Source: Pleurotus djamor (taxonomy: Eukaryota; Basidiomycota; Agaricomycetes; Agaricales; Pleurotaceae). Taken from it: a DNA stretch of 18,479 nucleotides. The notes under the pieces were generated by a model. The model ran no database searches, was not told the DNA's origin, and saw only the letters and a program-made list of their open reading frames with translations. Where the stretch lies: the NCBI GenBank assembly GCA_029747585.1, contig JAPEVF010000886.1, forward strand, positions 1 through 18,479, in the 5' to 3' direction. This document shows positions 18,244-18,479 of the stretch, in pieces. The position numbers and the translations under genes were made by a program. The stretch's first letter is position 1. Every line of letters starts with the position of its first letter.

Positions 18244-18479
18244 AGGTTTGTTGGGTAATAAGTCAAGGAAGTAGGTAGTTTTGCTCACCAATCATACGAA
18301 ATCGCGCCGTATGCGAGTATATGCGTTTTGAACCTAGACCATGTTCAGAGGTCGTATTGCATCCATGGTATGTAACGCACCAGAAACCACCCGTAAACCT
18401 ATCCAAGTGCCCTCCATCACCCCAGTAATGCGACGCGACGTCGTATGAACGTGGATGACACATCTTCCGAGAGTTGTTG
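18244..18479. other. Unassigned sequence after the THR1 break
   Basis: These 236 bp do not continue homoserine kinase in any frame. TGTTGGG at 18249-18255 resembles the start of many LTRs, but the other end is outside the window. A 66-codon minus-strand open frame (18463-18263) is unrecognised. Long intron, element insertion and assembly error all remain possible. Confidence 0.35.

Overview
This is a gene-dense nuclear segment from a fungus, most likely a basidiomycete of the mushroom-forming group. The signs are many short introns (about 49-82 nt, GT-AG), compact intergenic regions, and proteins typical of that lineage (a Pho85-type CDK, an Mdv1-type WD40 fission adaptor, a fungal Fpg glycosylase). 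I rebuilt the exons by hand. Every intact gene closes in frame, with phases agreeing at each junction. Two ambiguous bases (N at 5029 and 8631) show that this is draft sequence.

Layout, left to right. 826 to the left edge (-): 3'-truncated gene with a BAG-protein-like N-terminus. 3902-1286 (-): PIF1-type DNA helicase in 12 exons, carrying an N-terminal RNase H1-type hybrid-binding domain. 4306-5691 (+): intronless gene with a BAG-like domain and a C-terminal dsRBD-like domain. 7587-6059 (-): PHO85-type cyclin-dependent kinase with a Gln-rich tail. 7911-10377 (+): UTP5/WDR43-like ribosome-biogenesis protein. 12085-10549 (-): Fpg/MutM-family DNA glycosylase. 12898-13778 (+): glutathione S-transferase-like protein. 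14207-16874 (+): MDV1-like mitochondrial fission adaptor. 17213 to about 18243 (+): THR1 homoserine kinase, whose recognisable sequence stops before the last conserved motif.

These are mostly unrelated housekeeping genes and do not form a biosynthetic cluster. Functional links are loose: PIF1 and Fpg both act in genome maintenance, and the BAG-like genes and the GST suggest stress handling. Three divergent intergenic regions (3903-4305, 7588-7910, 12086-12897) probably serve as shared promoters. The UTP5 side of one carries elements like those of ribosome-biogenesis genes. The promoter of the left-most gene carries a step-type heat-shock element and AP-1-like sites.

The points most worth a second look are the RNase H1-type domain on PIF1 with its 12-nt micro-exon, the intronless BAG plus dsRBD-like gene next to a BAG-like neighbour, a 13-nt micro-exon in the kinase glycine loop, and the abrupt end of THR1 similarity near 18245. 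I found no CRISPR array, rRNA or convincing tRNA. The only hint of a mobile element is a possible LTR-like start inside THR1.
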